The notes: generated by a model not told the origin, from the letters alone. DNA of 64,000 nucleotides from [Bacteroides] pectinophilus (GCA_025146925.1 CP102260.1:573001-637000); one strand, 5' to 3'; shown: positions 7,788 to 17,479, counted from the stretch's first letter. Numbers and translations are program-made.

Positions 7788-9368
7788 ATGATAATCAGAA
7801 CTATTATAACGATACTGCTTGCAATCCCGGCATTCTGTCTTACGCTGCGCTATAATATGCATATGTTCCAGCTTAACGGATATAAGAATGGTGAGCATGT
7901 CAACTGGCTTAAGAAGAACATAAGGATGCAGTGGGTGCTGATATATGGAATAATACTCGGAATAGTAAGGCTTGTACTGCCGTATACGGCAGTTGATGTG
8001 CTTGTGTATCTGTCACTTCTTCTCATAATAATTGTATACAGGGCAATGAAGCGCATGACAACTAAGAAGAAGCTTGTATACACGCCGAGAGTCAAGCGCA
8101 TGATTACAACCAATGTGCTTGTGACATTTATAATAATCATACTTACTGTGGTATTGGGAGGCGGAAGCTTTACAGACAGGATAAGACCTCTTGACGGAGT
8201 ACTGATGCTTCTTGTGTCAGTACAGTTCTTTATGAACATAGTATGTAACATAATCAATCATCCGGTAGAAGCTGCGATTAACAGATATTATATTAACGAT
8301 GCCAGGAGAAAGCTTGAATCGGTTGAAGGCATTAAGGTTATCGGAGTTACGGGAAGCTACGGCAAGACGAGTGTTAAGTTCTATCTCCAGACACTTCTGC
8401 AGGAGAAGTACAATGTGCTTGTTACACCTGAGAGCTTCAACACTCCTATGGGCGTTGTGAGAACAATAAGAGGTTCGCTCAGATCAACACATGAGATATT
8501 CATATGTGAGATGGGTGCAAGGCATGTAGGGGATATCAAAGAGATCTGTGATATTGTACATCCTGACTATGGCATTATTACTTCAATAGGGCCGCAGCAT
8601 CTTGAGACATTTTTCAATATGGAGAATATCAAGAATACAAAGTTTGAGCTTGCGGATGCACTTCCTGATGACGGAATCCTGTTCCTTAACGGGGATAACG
8701 AATATATTCAGGATAAGGCAAAGGATTATAAAAACAAGGTATTCTATTTCGCACAGGGAAGCGGCAACGGATACTGTGCAAGTGATATAGCAGTTTCACA
8801 GCTTGGAACGGAATTTACAATGACAGCTCCGGACGGAACAACAGAGAACTTCCAGATGCGTCTTATCGGTGCGCATAACGTGATTAATGTTGCCGGTGCG
8901 ATTGCAGCTGCCAACACACTCGGAATACCGCTGTCAGATCTTAAGATTCCTGTCAGAAGAATCCAGCCGGTACCTCACAGAATGCAGATGAGAGAGCACG
9001 GACAGGTAACGATAATAGATGATGCATATAACTCTAACCCGGTTGGTTCCAAGGCAGCGGTAGAGACACTTGCAATGTTTGACGGAATAAGAATTCTTAT
9101 AACACCGGGGATGGTAGAGCTTGGTGATAAGGAAAAAGAGTACAATTACAAATTCGGTACTTATGCGGCAGACTGTTGTGATTATATACTTCTGGTCGGC
9201 AAAAAGCATACAGAGCCAATCAAAGAAGGCGTATTAAGCAAAGGCTTCACACCGCAGAAGTGCCAGTCATTCGACAAGCTTGAAGAAGCACTGTCATATG
9301 CATATGCAATCAAAGGCCAGGGACACAGGTACATCCTGCTTGAGAATGACCTTCCTGACAATTATTAA
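7788..9368 (+). CDS. murF: Membrane-anchored Mur ligase, MurF type
   Basis: A 526-residue protein with about five membrane helices in residues 1-155 fused to a Mur ligase core. The ATP-binding loop GVTGSYGKTS lies near residue 188, followed by FICEMGARHVGDI, the central IGPQHLETF segment and the C-terminal DDAYNSNPVGSKAA motif. The core resembles UDP-MurNAc-tripeptide:D-Ala-D-Ala ligase, which adds D-Ala-D-Ala to the peptidoglycan precursor. Ddl, which makes that dipeptide, starts 18 bp downstream. Usual MurF is soluble and starts with a uracil-binding domain. Here that domain appears replaced by membrane segments, so the substrate might be a lipid-linked intermediate. Confidence 0.8.
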   Translation: MIIRTIITILLAIPAFCLTLRYNMHMFQLNGYKNGEHVNWLKKNIRMQWVLIYGIILGIVRLVLPYTAVDVLVYLSLLLIIIVYRAMKRMTTKKKLVYTPRVKRMITTNVLVTFIIIILTVVLGGGSFTDRIRPLDGVLMLLVSVQFFMNIVCNIINHPVEAAINRYYINDARRKLESVEGIKVIGVTGSYGKTSVKFYLQTLLQEKYNVLVTPESFNTPMGVVRTIRGSLRSTHEIFICEMGARHVGDIKEICDIVHPDYGIITSIGPQHLETFFNMENIKNTKFELADALPDDGILFLNGDNEYIQDKAKDYKNKVFYFAQGSGNGYCASDIAVSQLGTEFTMTAPDGTTENFQMRLIGAHNVINVAGAIAAANTLGIPLSDLKIPVRRIQPVPHRMQMREHGQVTIIDDAYNSNPVGSKAAVETLAMFDGIRILITPGMVELGDKEKEYNYKFGTYAADCCDYILLVGKKHTEPIKEGVLSKGFTPQKCQSFDKLEEALSYAYAIKGQGHRYILLENDLPDNY

Positions 9369-9386
9369 TATATGGAGGATGTAATA

Positions 9387-10568
9387 ATGAAGACAAGAGT
9401 AGCAATGATGTTTGGCGGCAAGAGCGTTGAGCATGAGGTCTCTGTAATATCGGGAATTCAGGCATATATGAGCATGGATACTGACAAGTATGATGTTATA
9501 CCGGTCTATATGACTAAGAATAACGAGATGTATATCGGTGATTCAATAGGTGATATTGAGTCATATAAGAATATTGATGAGCTTCTTAAGAAGTCGCAGC
9601 GTGTCATAATGATCAATGAGGACGGCAGGGTAAAGCTTGTACAGTATCCTGTGAAGAAGCTTGGTAAGAATGTTGAAGTTGGAATTGATGTGGCATTCCC
9701 TGTAGTTCACGGAACAAATGTTGAAGACGGAGGCTTCCAGGGATATCTTAAGACGATGGGAATTCCGTTTGTAGGCTGTGACGTTACTGCTTCGGCAATC
9801 GGCATGGACAAATACATAACAAAGCTTGTTCTTAAGGAAAGCAATGTACCTGTCCTCGATGCACGCCTGTACACACTGTCGGATTATGCTGATATGGAAA
9901 GCATGATGAATGACATTGAAAATGTATTCGGCTATCCTGTAATAGTCAAGCCGGTCAACCTCGGCTCAAGTGTAGGTATCAGTGTAGCCAAGAGCCGTGT
10001 TGAACTTGCCAATTCTGTTGATGATGCGTTCAGATATGCAACAAAGGTTCTCGTTGAGCATGCAATTACGAACTTAAGAGAGATTAACTGTTCAGTTCTC
10101 GGTGATGAGAATGATGCAATTGCATCTGAGTGTGAGGAACCTCTTCACACAAAGGATATCTTAAGCTACGAGGACAAATATGTAAGCAATGCCAAGGGAA
10201 GCGGTTCTAAGGGCATGGCAAGCGTATCCCGCAGGATTCCTGCTGAGCTTACACCTGAAAAGAGAGAAGAGGTAAGAGAGCTTGCGGTTAGGTCATTCAA
10301 GGCCCTCGGCTGCAATGGTGTATCAAGAATCGACTTTATGATCGATGCTGATACAGATAAGCTGTATTTTAATGAGATTAATACAATACCGGGTTCACTT
10401 GCATTCTACCTGTGGGAGCCTGTGGGAGTTCCATACAAGGAGCTGCTTGACCGTATGATACAGCTTGCTCTTAAGAGAGAACGTACAGAGGAAAGTCTTA
10501 CATTTACATTTGATACTAATATACTTAATCAGGCAAGCTTCGGTGGTTCTAAGGGAAGCAAGATGTAA
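9387..10568 (+). CDS. ddl: D-alanine--D-alanine ligase
   Basis: A 393-residue ATP-grasp enzyme that joins two D-alanines for peptidoglycan synthesis. It opens with FGGKSVEHEVSVISG, continues with HGTNVEDGGFQGYL, the ATP-grasp segment VIVKPVNLGSSVGIS and the metal-binding end DFMIDADTDKLYFNEINTIPG. An in-frame ATG at 9372 exists, but GGAGG at 9374-9378 is 8 bases before ATG 9387 and sets the start there. The last 25 residues form a Ser/Gly-rich tail not needed for catalysis. It is the final gene of the alpha/beta hydrolase-murF-ddl operon and is followed by a strong terminator. Confidence 0.95.
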   Translation: MKTRVAMMFGGKSVEHEVSVISGIQAYMSMDTDKYDVIPVYMTKNNEMYIGDSIGDIESYKNIDELLKKSQRVIMINEDGRVKLVQYPVKKLGKNVEVGIDVAFPVVHGTNVEDGGFQGYLKTMGIPFVGCDVTASAIGMDKYITKLVLKESNVPVLDARLYTLSDYADMESMMNDIENVFGYPVIVKPVNLGSSVGISVAKSRVELANSVDDAFRYATKVLVEHAITNLREINCSVLGDENDAIASECEEPLHTKDILSYEDKYVSNAKGSGSKGMASVSRRIPAELTPEKREEVRELAVRSFKALGCNGVSRIDFMIDADTDKLYFNEINTIPGSLAFYLWEPVGVPYKELLDRMIQLALKRERTEESLTFTFDTNILNQASFGGSKGSKM

Positions 10569-10627
10569 GCAACCGGCATATTAATATAAGATATGCAGTA
10601 ATACACAATGATATATGAATTGTAATG

Positions 10628-10674
10628 AGCGGCTGTTAGCCCGGTGTTAATTATGGGCGCAACAGCCGCTTTTT
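10628..10674 (+). terminator. Terminator after ddl
   Basis: AGCGGCTGTT pairs perfectly with AACAGCCGCT (10 bp), with a small inner GCCC/GGGC stem in the loop, followed by TTTT. It closes the murF-ddl operon. Confidence 0.88.
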
Positions 10675-10819
10675 ACGCATGTGCAACCACCGGTTGACAA
10701 ATTGTAAGTGCTGGTATATGGCATGTAACCGGAAAAAATGATATTGTATTTGTAACAGATAGATGCATACTAACTGAAAAATATCCCGGCACATAGTGCC
10801 TGTGTAATGGAGGATTATT

Positions 10820-11926
10820 ATGATATTGGCAGATAAGATTATAAACCTGCGTAAGAAAAACGGGTGGTCGCAGGAAGAACTGGCTGAGAGACTCGGAGTG
10901 AGCCGCCAGTCTGTTTCCAAATATGAGGGAGCGCAGTCTGTCCCTGATCTGGATAAGATATTAAAGCTCAGTGAGATATTCGGTGTAACAACAGACTATC
11001 TTATTAAGGATGATATCGAAGAAGAGCAGTATTCGGAGTATACGGGGTACAAAGCTGATGAAGTAATACTGGGGGATAAAGTCCCGTCAGCCGGAAGCAC
11101 GGGAAGCAAAGAAGAGCAGGGAGCCGGAACAACAGACAGGACGGAAGGTACTGAAGCAGAGAAAAACAGAGAGGCTGTAAGGCGTAAAGTAAGTATGGAG
11201 GACGCCAACAATTACCTTAGTCTTACAAGGCAGACCGCACCGGCTATAGGTCTTGGAGTAATGATGTGCATAATATCTCCTGTTGTTCTTATGATACTTG
11301 CATCTGCAAATGATATGCAGATTGGCGGAATAAGTGAAAATATGGCTGCCGGAGTGGGAGTGTGTGTATTGATTTTGCTTGTAGCGTCTGCGGTCGGAAT
11401 CTTTATTATGAACGGAATGAAACTTGAACAGTATGAGTTCATAAAAAGTGAAGAGATTGAGACCGAATATGGCGTTACCGGAATGGTAAAAGATTATAAG
11501 AGCAAGATTCACGATGGATATGTAAGGGATATGATTGTCGGAACGGTGCTTTGTATATGCTCGGTAATACCGATGTTTATGGTGATTGCCGTGAATGAGG
11601 AAGATGATTTTATGATAATATGCTCAGTCTGTATGCTTCTTGTAATTGTGGCAGTCGGTGTATTTTTCTTCGTAAAAGGCGGAATGCAGATGTCTGCTGT
11701 CAATCAGCTGCTTGAAGAAGGTGATTATACAAGAAGTGCTAAAAGGATTGACAGAAAGACATCAACATCCACAACCGTATACTGGCTTGTTGCAACAGCA
11801 ATATATCTGTGTATAAGCTTTGTAACCAACAGATGGGACAGAAGCTGGATAATATGGCCGGTAGCAGGCGTATTATTCCCGGCCTATCATGCAGTTGCGG
11901 CCTATATTGTTAATAAAAACGAATAA
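10820..11926 (+). CDS. XRE-family regulator with C-terminal membrane domain
   Basis: A 368-residue protein. Residues 1-62 form a Cro/CI-type helix-turn-helix (LRKKNGWSQEELAERLGVSRQSVSKYEG). An acidic linker to about residue 130 follows, then about five hydrophobic segments in pairs (near 145-165, 175-195, 235-255, 260-280, 320-360). This architecture suggests a membrane-tethered DNA-binding regulator that senses envelope state, as in many Firmicutes. GGAGG lies before the ATG. The gene stands alone between the ddl terminator and the convergent dehydrogenase gene. Its target is not evident, though autoregulation from the 10680-10819 region is possible. Confidence 0.82.
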   Translation: MILADKIINLRKKNGWSQEELAERLGVSRQSVSKYEGAQSVPDLDKILKLSEIFGVTTDYLIKDDIEEEQYSEYTGYKADEVILGDKVPSAGSTGSKEEQGAGTTDRTEGTEAEKNREAVRRKVSMEDANNYLSLTRQTAPAIGLGVMMCIISPVVLMILASANDMQIGGISENMAAGVGVCVLILLVASAVGIFIMNGMKLEQYEFIKSEEIETEYGVTGMVKDYKSKIHDGYVRDMIVGTVLCICSVIPMFMVIAVNEEDDFMIICSVCMLLVIVAVGVFFFVKGGMQMSAVNQLLEEGDYTRSAKRIDRKTSTSTTVYWLVATAIYLCISFVTNRWDRSWIIWPVAGVLFPAYHAVAAYIVNKNE

Positions 11927-11938
11927 TAGAGCAGTGTA

Positions 11939-12925
11939 TCAGCGGGTTACCTCAAAAGGATTATTATCCTCCTTCTCAAATGCAAGAAGTCCGAGGATTG
12001 AGTTACCGACCATGTCCGATACAGCCTGTTCTGTATAGAATGCCATATGAGGTGAAAGTATTACATTAGGGAATGAGTTAAGGATTGCACGGTCATGGTT
12101 ATCCATTATGGCGTATTCATGGTCGAGATAATAAAGGCCTGTCTCATTCTCAAATGTATCAAGAGCGGCAAAACCGACTTTTCCGCTTTCTATGGCGCTT
12201 ATAAGTGCTGCAGTATCAATAAGTGAACCACGGGCGGCGTTAACGATGATAACGCCGTCTTTCATTTTGCCAAATGCTGAGGAATCAAGCATATGATGAT
12301 TCCCGGCAGCACCCGGGGCATGAAGTGTTATGATGTCAGATTCAGCATATATTCTGTCAAGATCAGCATATTCTGCAATACCATCAAGAGACTTCTTAGG
12401 ATATGGGTCATAAGCAAGAATCCTGCATCCGAATCCGGCAAGATGGCGTATTACGGTTTCTCCGATCTTACCTGTTCCGATTACGCCTACTGTAGATGTG
12501 GATAACTCTTTTCCCATCTTGCCTTTCAGTGTAAAATTCTGTTCTTCTGCGTGACGCATTATAAATGGTATATTGCGGCATGCCATAAGCATAAGCATTA
12601 TCGTATAATTGGCAACGCTGTTAGGTGAGTAAGTTACATGCGCGCCACGCATACCAAGCCTGTGCATATATTCAAGATCCATATGTTCATAGCCGATGCT
12701 TCTTGTTGAGATGTATCTGACACCGTGTCTGTAGAATTCATCAAGAAGTTCAGGGTACATTGTGTTGGTTATTATTGATATTGCTTCGCAGCCGTCTGCA
12801 AGATGTGCATTCTCAAGCGAAGGATATTCTTCTGTATAATCGTAATCAAAAGAATACTGTTCGTGGAATTTTCTCACAAAAATAAGCTCATCGTAGCTCC
12901 TTAGTGCATAAAAAAATATTTTCAT
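11939..12925 (-). CDS. D-isomer-specific 2-hydroxyacid dehydrogenase (D-lactate dehydrogenase/VanH-like)
   Basis: A 328-residue NAD-dependent dehydrogenase. The Rossmann motif GVIGTGKIG lies near residue 146, the substrate Arg in NAARGSL near 232, the Glu in the LDTFENETG region, and the catalytic His in SPHMAFYT near 296. An N-terminal IITNTMYPEL and STRSIGYEHMD segment matches the D-LDH/VanH branch. It probably interconverts pyruvate and D-lactate or a related 2-oxoacid. It ends 12 bp from the convergent XRE gene and is transcribed away from the EAL gene. The intergenic region between those two contains several perfect palindromes. Confidence 0.88.
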   Translation of the reverse strand: MKIFFYALRSYDELIFVRKFHEQYSFDYDYTEEYPSLENAHLADGCEAISIITNTMYPELLDEFYRHGVRYISTRSIGYEHMDLEYMHRLGMRGAHVTYSPNSVANYTIMLMLMACRNIPFIMRHAEEQNFTLKGKMGKELSTSTVGVIGTGKIGETVIRHLAGFGCRILAYDPYPKKSLDGIAEYADLDRIYAESDIITLHAPGAAGNHHMLDSSAFGKMKDGVIIVNAARGSLIDTAALISAIESGKVGFAALDTFENETGLYYLDHEYAIMDNHDRAILNSFPNVILSPHMAFYTEQAVSDMVGNSILGLLAFEKEDNNPFEVTR

Positions 12926-13047
12926 AGCCGGTCTCCATTCCTGCGCCGCATTCTGCGCATATGCTCTCTCCTGATATTATTATGTTCATATTCATATCGG
13001 CTAATAATAGCACTGAAAAGAAAAATATGCAATATTTGCAAAAAATT

Positions 13048-13093
13048 CCACTATAAGTGGCATTATTTGTAAATTCTTAATATTTACAAATAA
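13048..13093. promoter_or_regulatory. Palindrome cluster in the divergent ldh/EAL intergenic region
   Basis: Two perfect inverted repeats sit side by side: CCACT-ATA-AGTGG at 13048-13060, and TTATTTGTAAAT / ATTTACAAATAA (12-bp arms, 7-nt loop) at 13063-13093. A third, TGCAA-TAT-TTGCA, lies just upstream. No T-tract follows, so operator sites are more likely than terminators. The regulator is unknown. Confidence 0.5.
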
Positions 13094-13185
13094 GTATAAG
13101 GGATTTAAAATAAATAAGTAAAAAGTAATAATTAAAGCATAGCCTGTAGGTAATATGTAACAGATTTATGGCTTGGGAGATATAT

Positions 13186-15474
13186 ATGAAGATAGCTTAT
13201 GGAATATTGGTCATGGCAGAGATTATTCTTCTGGGGATATGTTCGGTGCAGGCATTCAGAAGAAAAGGGATACTTGCCAGGGCAACATTTGCATATGAAC
13301 TGAGTTCATTTATATGTGGAATAGTATTTGCGGCATATATATTTGTGCCGGGCAACATGGCAAAGACATTATGTGCGGGACTTACATATGCAATATTTGA
13401 CTGGATTATTATAGCACTTATGTATTATTCACAGCATTACACAGGATTGTTCAGGGGCGTACGTCCTGTCAAGATATTAATGTATGTGTATTCGGCATTT
13501 GATACGGTTATGATGATTTCCAATGCGTGGACACATAAAGTGTTTTATATTGATAATATATCAGCGGATTCTGTCAATGTAGTGATTGGTCAGGCGAGCC
13601 TGGTATACAAGGCACATTTTATATATATATACATTGGCATTATTGTAATAATGCTGGCGTATCTTATGATGATAATTAAATCATCAAGATTCTACAGATT
13701 CAGGTATGAGATGATACTGCTGGTTCTTGCGGTATCATTTACACTTGATATAGTGACAATCGGGAACAATTCAATATATGATTTGTCAACTCCGGTATTT
13801 AGCTTTATGGCAATACTTATATATTATCTTACATTCAAGTATGTACCTAATGAAGTTATCGAGAATATGCTTTCGCTGATAATTAAAGATATGAACGATG
13901 GAATTGTGTGCTTTGATAACCGCGGCAGATGTATATACAGCAATGATGTTGCGGATATGATGTATACATCGGACGGATTACATGGCAGCAAGTCACATGA
14001 AGATTTTGAAGCTGAATACAGGGAGTGGCTTGAAAAACACCGGGATACACGCAGGGATTACATGAAGTATGATATTCCGGTTACTAATGCGGCAGGCTCC
14101 AAGTTCTACGAGATAGAGTACAAGAGAATTAACGATGAGAAGAACAATCACATATGTGATTATTTTATCGTGAATGATATATCTGAGGTGATTGCAAAGC
14201 TTGAGAGAGAAAAGTATAAAGCATCACATGACAGTCTGACGGGACTGCTCAACAGGGAACAGTTCTACGAAGAGACCCGGAAGATTCTGCGCAATAATCC
14301 GGATCGGAAGTATAGCATTATATGCAGCAATATACGTGATTTTAAGTTCATTAATGAGCTGTTTGGAATTGAAAAAGGCAACAAGGTGCTTATAAGACAG
14401 AGCGAGCTTATGAAGGAGTATCAGCATAACGGGGATTTGTGCGCAAGGATGCAGAATGACAGATTTGCAATGCTTGTTCCGTCTGATCACAAGATAGAAG
14501 AGCATATAATATCATGTATAAATCTTATGCAGGAAGAATTCAAAAGCAGTTTATTCAGGCTGCATATATTCGCAGGAATTTATGAGATTGATGATACAGA
14601 CGAGCCTGTAAGCATTATGTGCGATAAGGCTAATATTGCAAGTGAGACAATCAAGAACAGCTATCAGAAGTATTTTGCATATTACAATAATGAGCTTCTT
14701 GAGCGTTCTATAGAAGAAAGGCGCATAATCGGAGAGTTTGAGAAGGCAATTGACAATAATGAGTTTGTTATGTTCCTTCAGCCTCAGGTTGACTGCAAGG
14801 GCATGGCATATGGTGCTGAAGCACTTGTAAGATGGCAGCATCCTGAGAGAGGTCTTCTTTCACCGGCAGTATTTATAGATGTTCTTGAAAAAGCAGGACT
14901 TATATATAAGCTCGACAGATATATGTGGGAGAAGGCAGCTGAGAAGCTTGGAGAGTGGAAGAGAGAAGGCCATGACCGGTATCACATATCAGTTAATATC
15001 TCTACCAAGGATTTTTATCTTATTGATGTATATGAGACATTTACAGGGCTTGTAGACAAATATAATATTAATCCGGACAAGCTTAAGCTGGAGATAACAG
15101 AAACGGCGCTTATGGCAGATTTTAAGAAGAACATGGAGATAATAAGGCGCCTCCAGAATTATGGCTTCAAGATTGAGATTGATGATTTTGGAAGCGGTTA
15201 TTCGTCACTTAACATGCTTAAGGATATAAGTGCGGATGTCCTCAAGATTGACATGGGATTTTTGCGTGCTTCGGAGAATGAGCTCAAAGGCAGGGATATC
15301 CTTGAGAGCATAGTCAGCCTTGCGGGAAAGCTTGGAATGGAAGTAATAACAGAAGGCGTTGAGAAGGAATCACAGGTCAATATGCTTAAGGATATGGGCT
15401 GCAATATGTTCCAGGGATATTTCTTCTCAAAGCCTGTGCAGATAAAAGAATTTGAAGACAGATATCTCATATAA
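13186..15474 (+). CDS. c-di-GMP phosphodiesterase: membrane sensor, degenerate GGDEF, EAL domain
   Basis: A 762-residue protein. About seven hydrophobic helices fill residues 1-225, followed by a PAS-like region, a GGDEF-fold domain and an EAL domain (last 250 residues). The GGDEF motif is replaced by MQNDRF, so cyclase activity is not expected. The EAL domain keeps AEALVRW, SVNIS, LEITETAL, DDFGSGYSSLNML, VLKID and TEGVE, the set needed for c-di-GMP hydrolysis. An in-frame ATG at 13168 exists, but GGGAG at 13175-13179 is correctly spaced for ATG 13186. It is transcribed divergently from the D-LDH-like gene and converges with the GHKL kinase gene. Confidence 0.88.
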   Translation: MKIAYGILVMAEIILLGICSVQAFRRKGILARATFAYELSSFICGIVFAAYIFVPGNMAKTLCAGLTYAIFDWIIIALMYYSQHYTGLFRGVRPVKILMYVYSAFDTVMMISNAWTHKVFYIDNISADSVNVVIGQASLVYKAHFIYIYIGIIVIMLAYLMMIIKSSRFYRFRYEMILLVLAVSFTLDIVTIGNNSIYDLSTPVFSFMAILIYYLTFKYVPNEVIENMLSLIIKDMNDGIVCFDNRGRCIYSNDVADMMYTSDGLHGSKSHEDFEAEYREWLEKHRDTRRDYMKYDIPVTNAAGSKFYEIEYKRINDEKNNHICDYFIVNDISEVIAKLEREKYKASHDSLTGLLNREQFYEETRKILRNNPDRKYSIICSNIRDFKFINELFGIEKGNKVLIRQSELMKEYQHNGDLCARMQNDRFAMLVPSDHKIEEHIISCINLMQEEFKSSLFRLHIFAGIYEIDDTDEPVSIMCDKANIASETIKNSYQKYFAYYNNELLERSIEERRIIGEFEKAIDNNEFVMFLQPQVDCKGMAYGAEALVRWQHPERGLLSPAVFIDVLEKAGLIYKLDRYMWEKAAEKLGEWKREGHDRYHISVNISTKDFYLIDVYETFTGLVDKYNINPDKLKLEITETALMADFKKNMEIIRRLQNYGFKIEIDDFGSGYSSLNMLKDISADVLKIDMGFLRASENELKGRDILESIVSLAGKLGMEVITEGVEKESQVNMLKDMGCNMFQGYFFSKPVQIKEFEDRYLI

Positions 15475-15478
15475 ATAA

Positions 15479-16660
15479 TCATATTTTGAACATTATATCA
15501 ATGAAAAATTCATTGGCGGTATTGCGGAATCTTGCAGTGCCGCCATATTTTTGTGCAGTAGCAATGATAGACGCCAGACCAATGCCGCACTGGCCGGAAG
15601 AGGACAATGTATCCGCTTTTGTTGAATGGTATATCCCATCATAAAATTCAGTATTGCCGTCAAAATTGTTGGTTGATACGATGTATAGCTCATCTCCGTG
15701 CATTATGCTGACGGACATGTTGTGGTAGCGTGGACTGTCAGCGACATTGCTGCATGCATCGGATACATTTTCAAGAAGATTACCAAGCATACCGCACAGC
15801 TCAGTATCTGATATTGAAAGATTACCGGGAAGCTCAATCCGCCAGTTGAGCGCAATATTGTTATTGGACATAATATCTGAATAGTAATTCAGGAGTGCAT
15901 TTACACAGACATTGCTGCAGTATGCCGTAGTATCGTTGTGTGGAATATTATCTGTATAGTCTTTAATATAATCGCTGAGTGCATCATAATTGGCTGTCTG
16001 CACAAGGTTCCTGATTACGGCAATGGACTGCCGGAAATCATGGCGCATCCGCGAACTTTCGTTAATATATTTCTGCTGCTTGAGATATTGCAGCTGCTGC
16101 ATCTCCAGAAGACGCATGCGTTCACGCTCCTGGGAATTACGGAACATATCCATGGCAATAACATAGAAACTGGCATAGAATATAGTCAGCAGTATCAGAA
16201 AAATAATCAGTATGAAAATGTAAACTTCAAATATTCTGTTGGTGTAGAGAGTTGCATAATAATGAGGACGTATTTCTATGTTAATCAGCGTGAATATAAC
16301 CGGAATGGGAATTATAGCAGCCCATGTCATGGGATTGGAGATAATGTCCATAAGACGCCCTATGTATTTGTATACAAACCATCCTGCTATAAGCAGACAG
16401 ATAACACTGAGCAGAAACTGCGAGCCTGTTGCAATAATGCAGCTTGAGTACAGTGTATCATCGTGGTGGACTAACGCATCGATTGCAAGTGAAAAGTCAG
16501 CCGGAAATGACATAAGCGCGGCGGACAAAAGAAATATGGCAAGGCTTTGTGCCGGCGATGTACAAAGCGTATAATCATACAAAAAGAACAGAACTACAAT
16601 TACCGGAAGCATTATGTAATTAGGGTCGCTTTCCAGCAGGACTGTCCAGCTTTTTGGCAT
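15479..16660 (-). CDS. GHKL sensor histidine kinase (AgrC/LytS-like), membrane-bound
   Basis: A 393-residue kinase. About six membrane helices occupy residues 15-175, then a coiled segment carries the phospho-acceptor His in SSRMRHDFRQ near residue 206. The C-terminal ATPase has LGNLLENVSDA (N box) and GQCGIGLASI (G box). This is the GHKL type that pairs with LytTR regulators in quorum sensing or envelope responses. It overlaps the response regulator gene upstream by 41 bases, so translation is probably coupled. No clear ribosome site precedes ATG 16660. No signal-peptide gene of the agrD type is visible nearby. Confidence 0.87.
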   Translation of the reverse strand: MPKSWTVLLESDPNYIMLPVIVVLFFLYDYTLCTSPAQSLAIFLLSAALMSFPADFSLAIDALVHHDDTLYSSCIIATGSQFLLSVICLLIAGWFVYKYIGRLMDIISNPMTWAAIIPIPVIFTLINIEIRPHYYATLYTNRIFEVYIFILIIFLILLTIFYASFYVIAMDMFRNSQERERMRLLEMQQLQYLKQQKYINESSRMRHDFRQSIAVIRNLVQTANYDALSDYIKDYTDNIPHNDTTAYCSNVCVNALLNYYSDIMSNNNIALNWRIELPGNLSISDTELCGMLGNLLENVSDACSNVADSPRYHNMSVSIMHGDELYIVSTNNFDGNTEFYDGIYHSTKADTLSSSGQCGIGLASIIATAQKYGGTARFRNTANEFFIDIMFKI

Positions 16661-17321
16661 TGCGTATGGTTATTGGAAGAAATGTATTATTGGAGAGGTT
16701 ACAGCAGTCCTTTGAAAAACCTGTTATGTAGTCCATGTTGCAGAGAATGCCGCGGCTTAACTGCAAAAAACGTTCATCTGACATAAGAGGTTTTGTAAGC
16801 GCGGTAAAGTAGATATATGGCTGATAAATATTATTGCAGCAGTCACATATAATCGTATAATGACGGTCTGCCTTTATGAATATTATATCTTTGTAATCAA
16901 GGCGTACAGTTACATTGTCTGACGTAAAATTTATATATGCTTCATTATGCGGAATCAGCCTGAACGCATCGTCCAGACAGCAATACATACGCTCTCTGGA
17001 TATAGGCTTTTCAATGTAGTGGGAGGCGTGTACATTGAATGCATCTTTCATATGGTCAGGACTTGATGTAAGAAAGATCAGAATGACACGGTTGTCAGAG
17101 CGTCTCATTAAGGAAGCAGTATCCGTACCGTTCATTCCGATCATATATATATCCATAAAAACTATATCATAGCTGTAAGGAACAAATGCAGCAATAAAAG
17201 CTTCGCCACTGTCAAAGCAGCAGATATCGGCAATGGTATCAGTGCTGCGGCAGTAATCGTATATAATCTCTTTAAGTTCCTGCTGCATTGCAGGAATATC
17301 ATCAACAATTGCAAAACGCAT
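16620..17321 (-). CDS. LytTR-family response regulator
   Basis: A 233-residue regulator: receiver domain 1-120 with acidic pair Asp7/Asp8, phosphorylation site Asp57 (FMDIYM), Thr in FLTSS and Lys105 (IEKP), then a LytTR DNA-binding domain from about 130. Its end overlaps the cognate kinase gene. LytTR proteins bind direct repeats, and targets could include its own promoter region. A TATAAT-like -10 (minus strand, 17372-17377) lies 50 bp upstream. The promoter faces that of the iron-type ABC operon across a 200-bp intergenic region. Confidence 0.9.
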   Translation of the reverse strand: MRFAIVDDIPAMQQELKEIIYDYCRSTDTIADICCFDSGEAFIAAFVPYSYDIVFMDIYMIGMNGTDTASLMRRSDNRVILIFLTSSPDHMKDAFNVHASHYIEKPISRERMYCCLDDAFRLIPHNEAYINFTSDNVTVRLDYKDIIFIKADRHYTIICDCCNNIYQPYIYFTALTKPLMSDERFLQLSRGILCNMDYITGFSKDCCNLSNNTFLPITIRNAKKLDSPAGKRP

Positions 17322-17427
17322 AAAAGTCCCTTATTCCTTTCAAATCCCAAAATGTAATGGTATTTGCAATAATTATACAATAAAATGTGTCATATTAAAG
17401 TTATTTGTTTTGTGAAACATGCCTGTC

Positions 17428-17456
17428 TTGACAAACTCATGACAGTGTGTTTTAAT
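17428..17456 (+). promoter_or_regulatory. Promoter of the siderophore-type ABC operon
   Basis: TTGACA (17428-17433), a 17-bp spacer, then TTTAAT (17451-17456, one mismatch to TATAAT). It lies 70 bp before the permease start. Confidence 0.7.
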
Positions 17457-17465
17457 TTTATACGG

Positions 17466-17479
17466 TTAGGCAAGACTAA
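17466..17479. promoter_or_regulatory. Possible DtxR/IdeR-type metal operator
   Basis: TTAGGCAAGACTAA is a partial palindrome (TTAG and CTAA arms, 10 of 14 positions symmetric) immediately downstream of the -10 box. Its form recalls DtxR/IdeR operators of the TTAGG…CCTAA type, which would fit iron-repressed uptake genes. The match is imperfect and no regulator gene is in the window. Confidence 0.35.
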
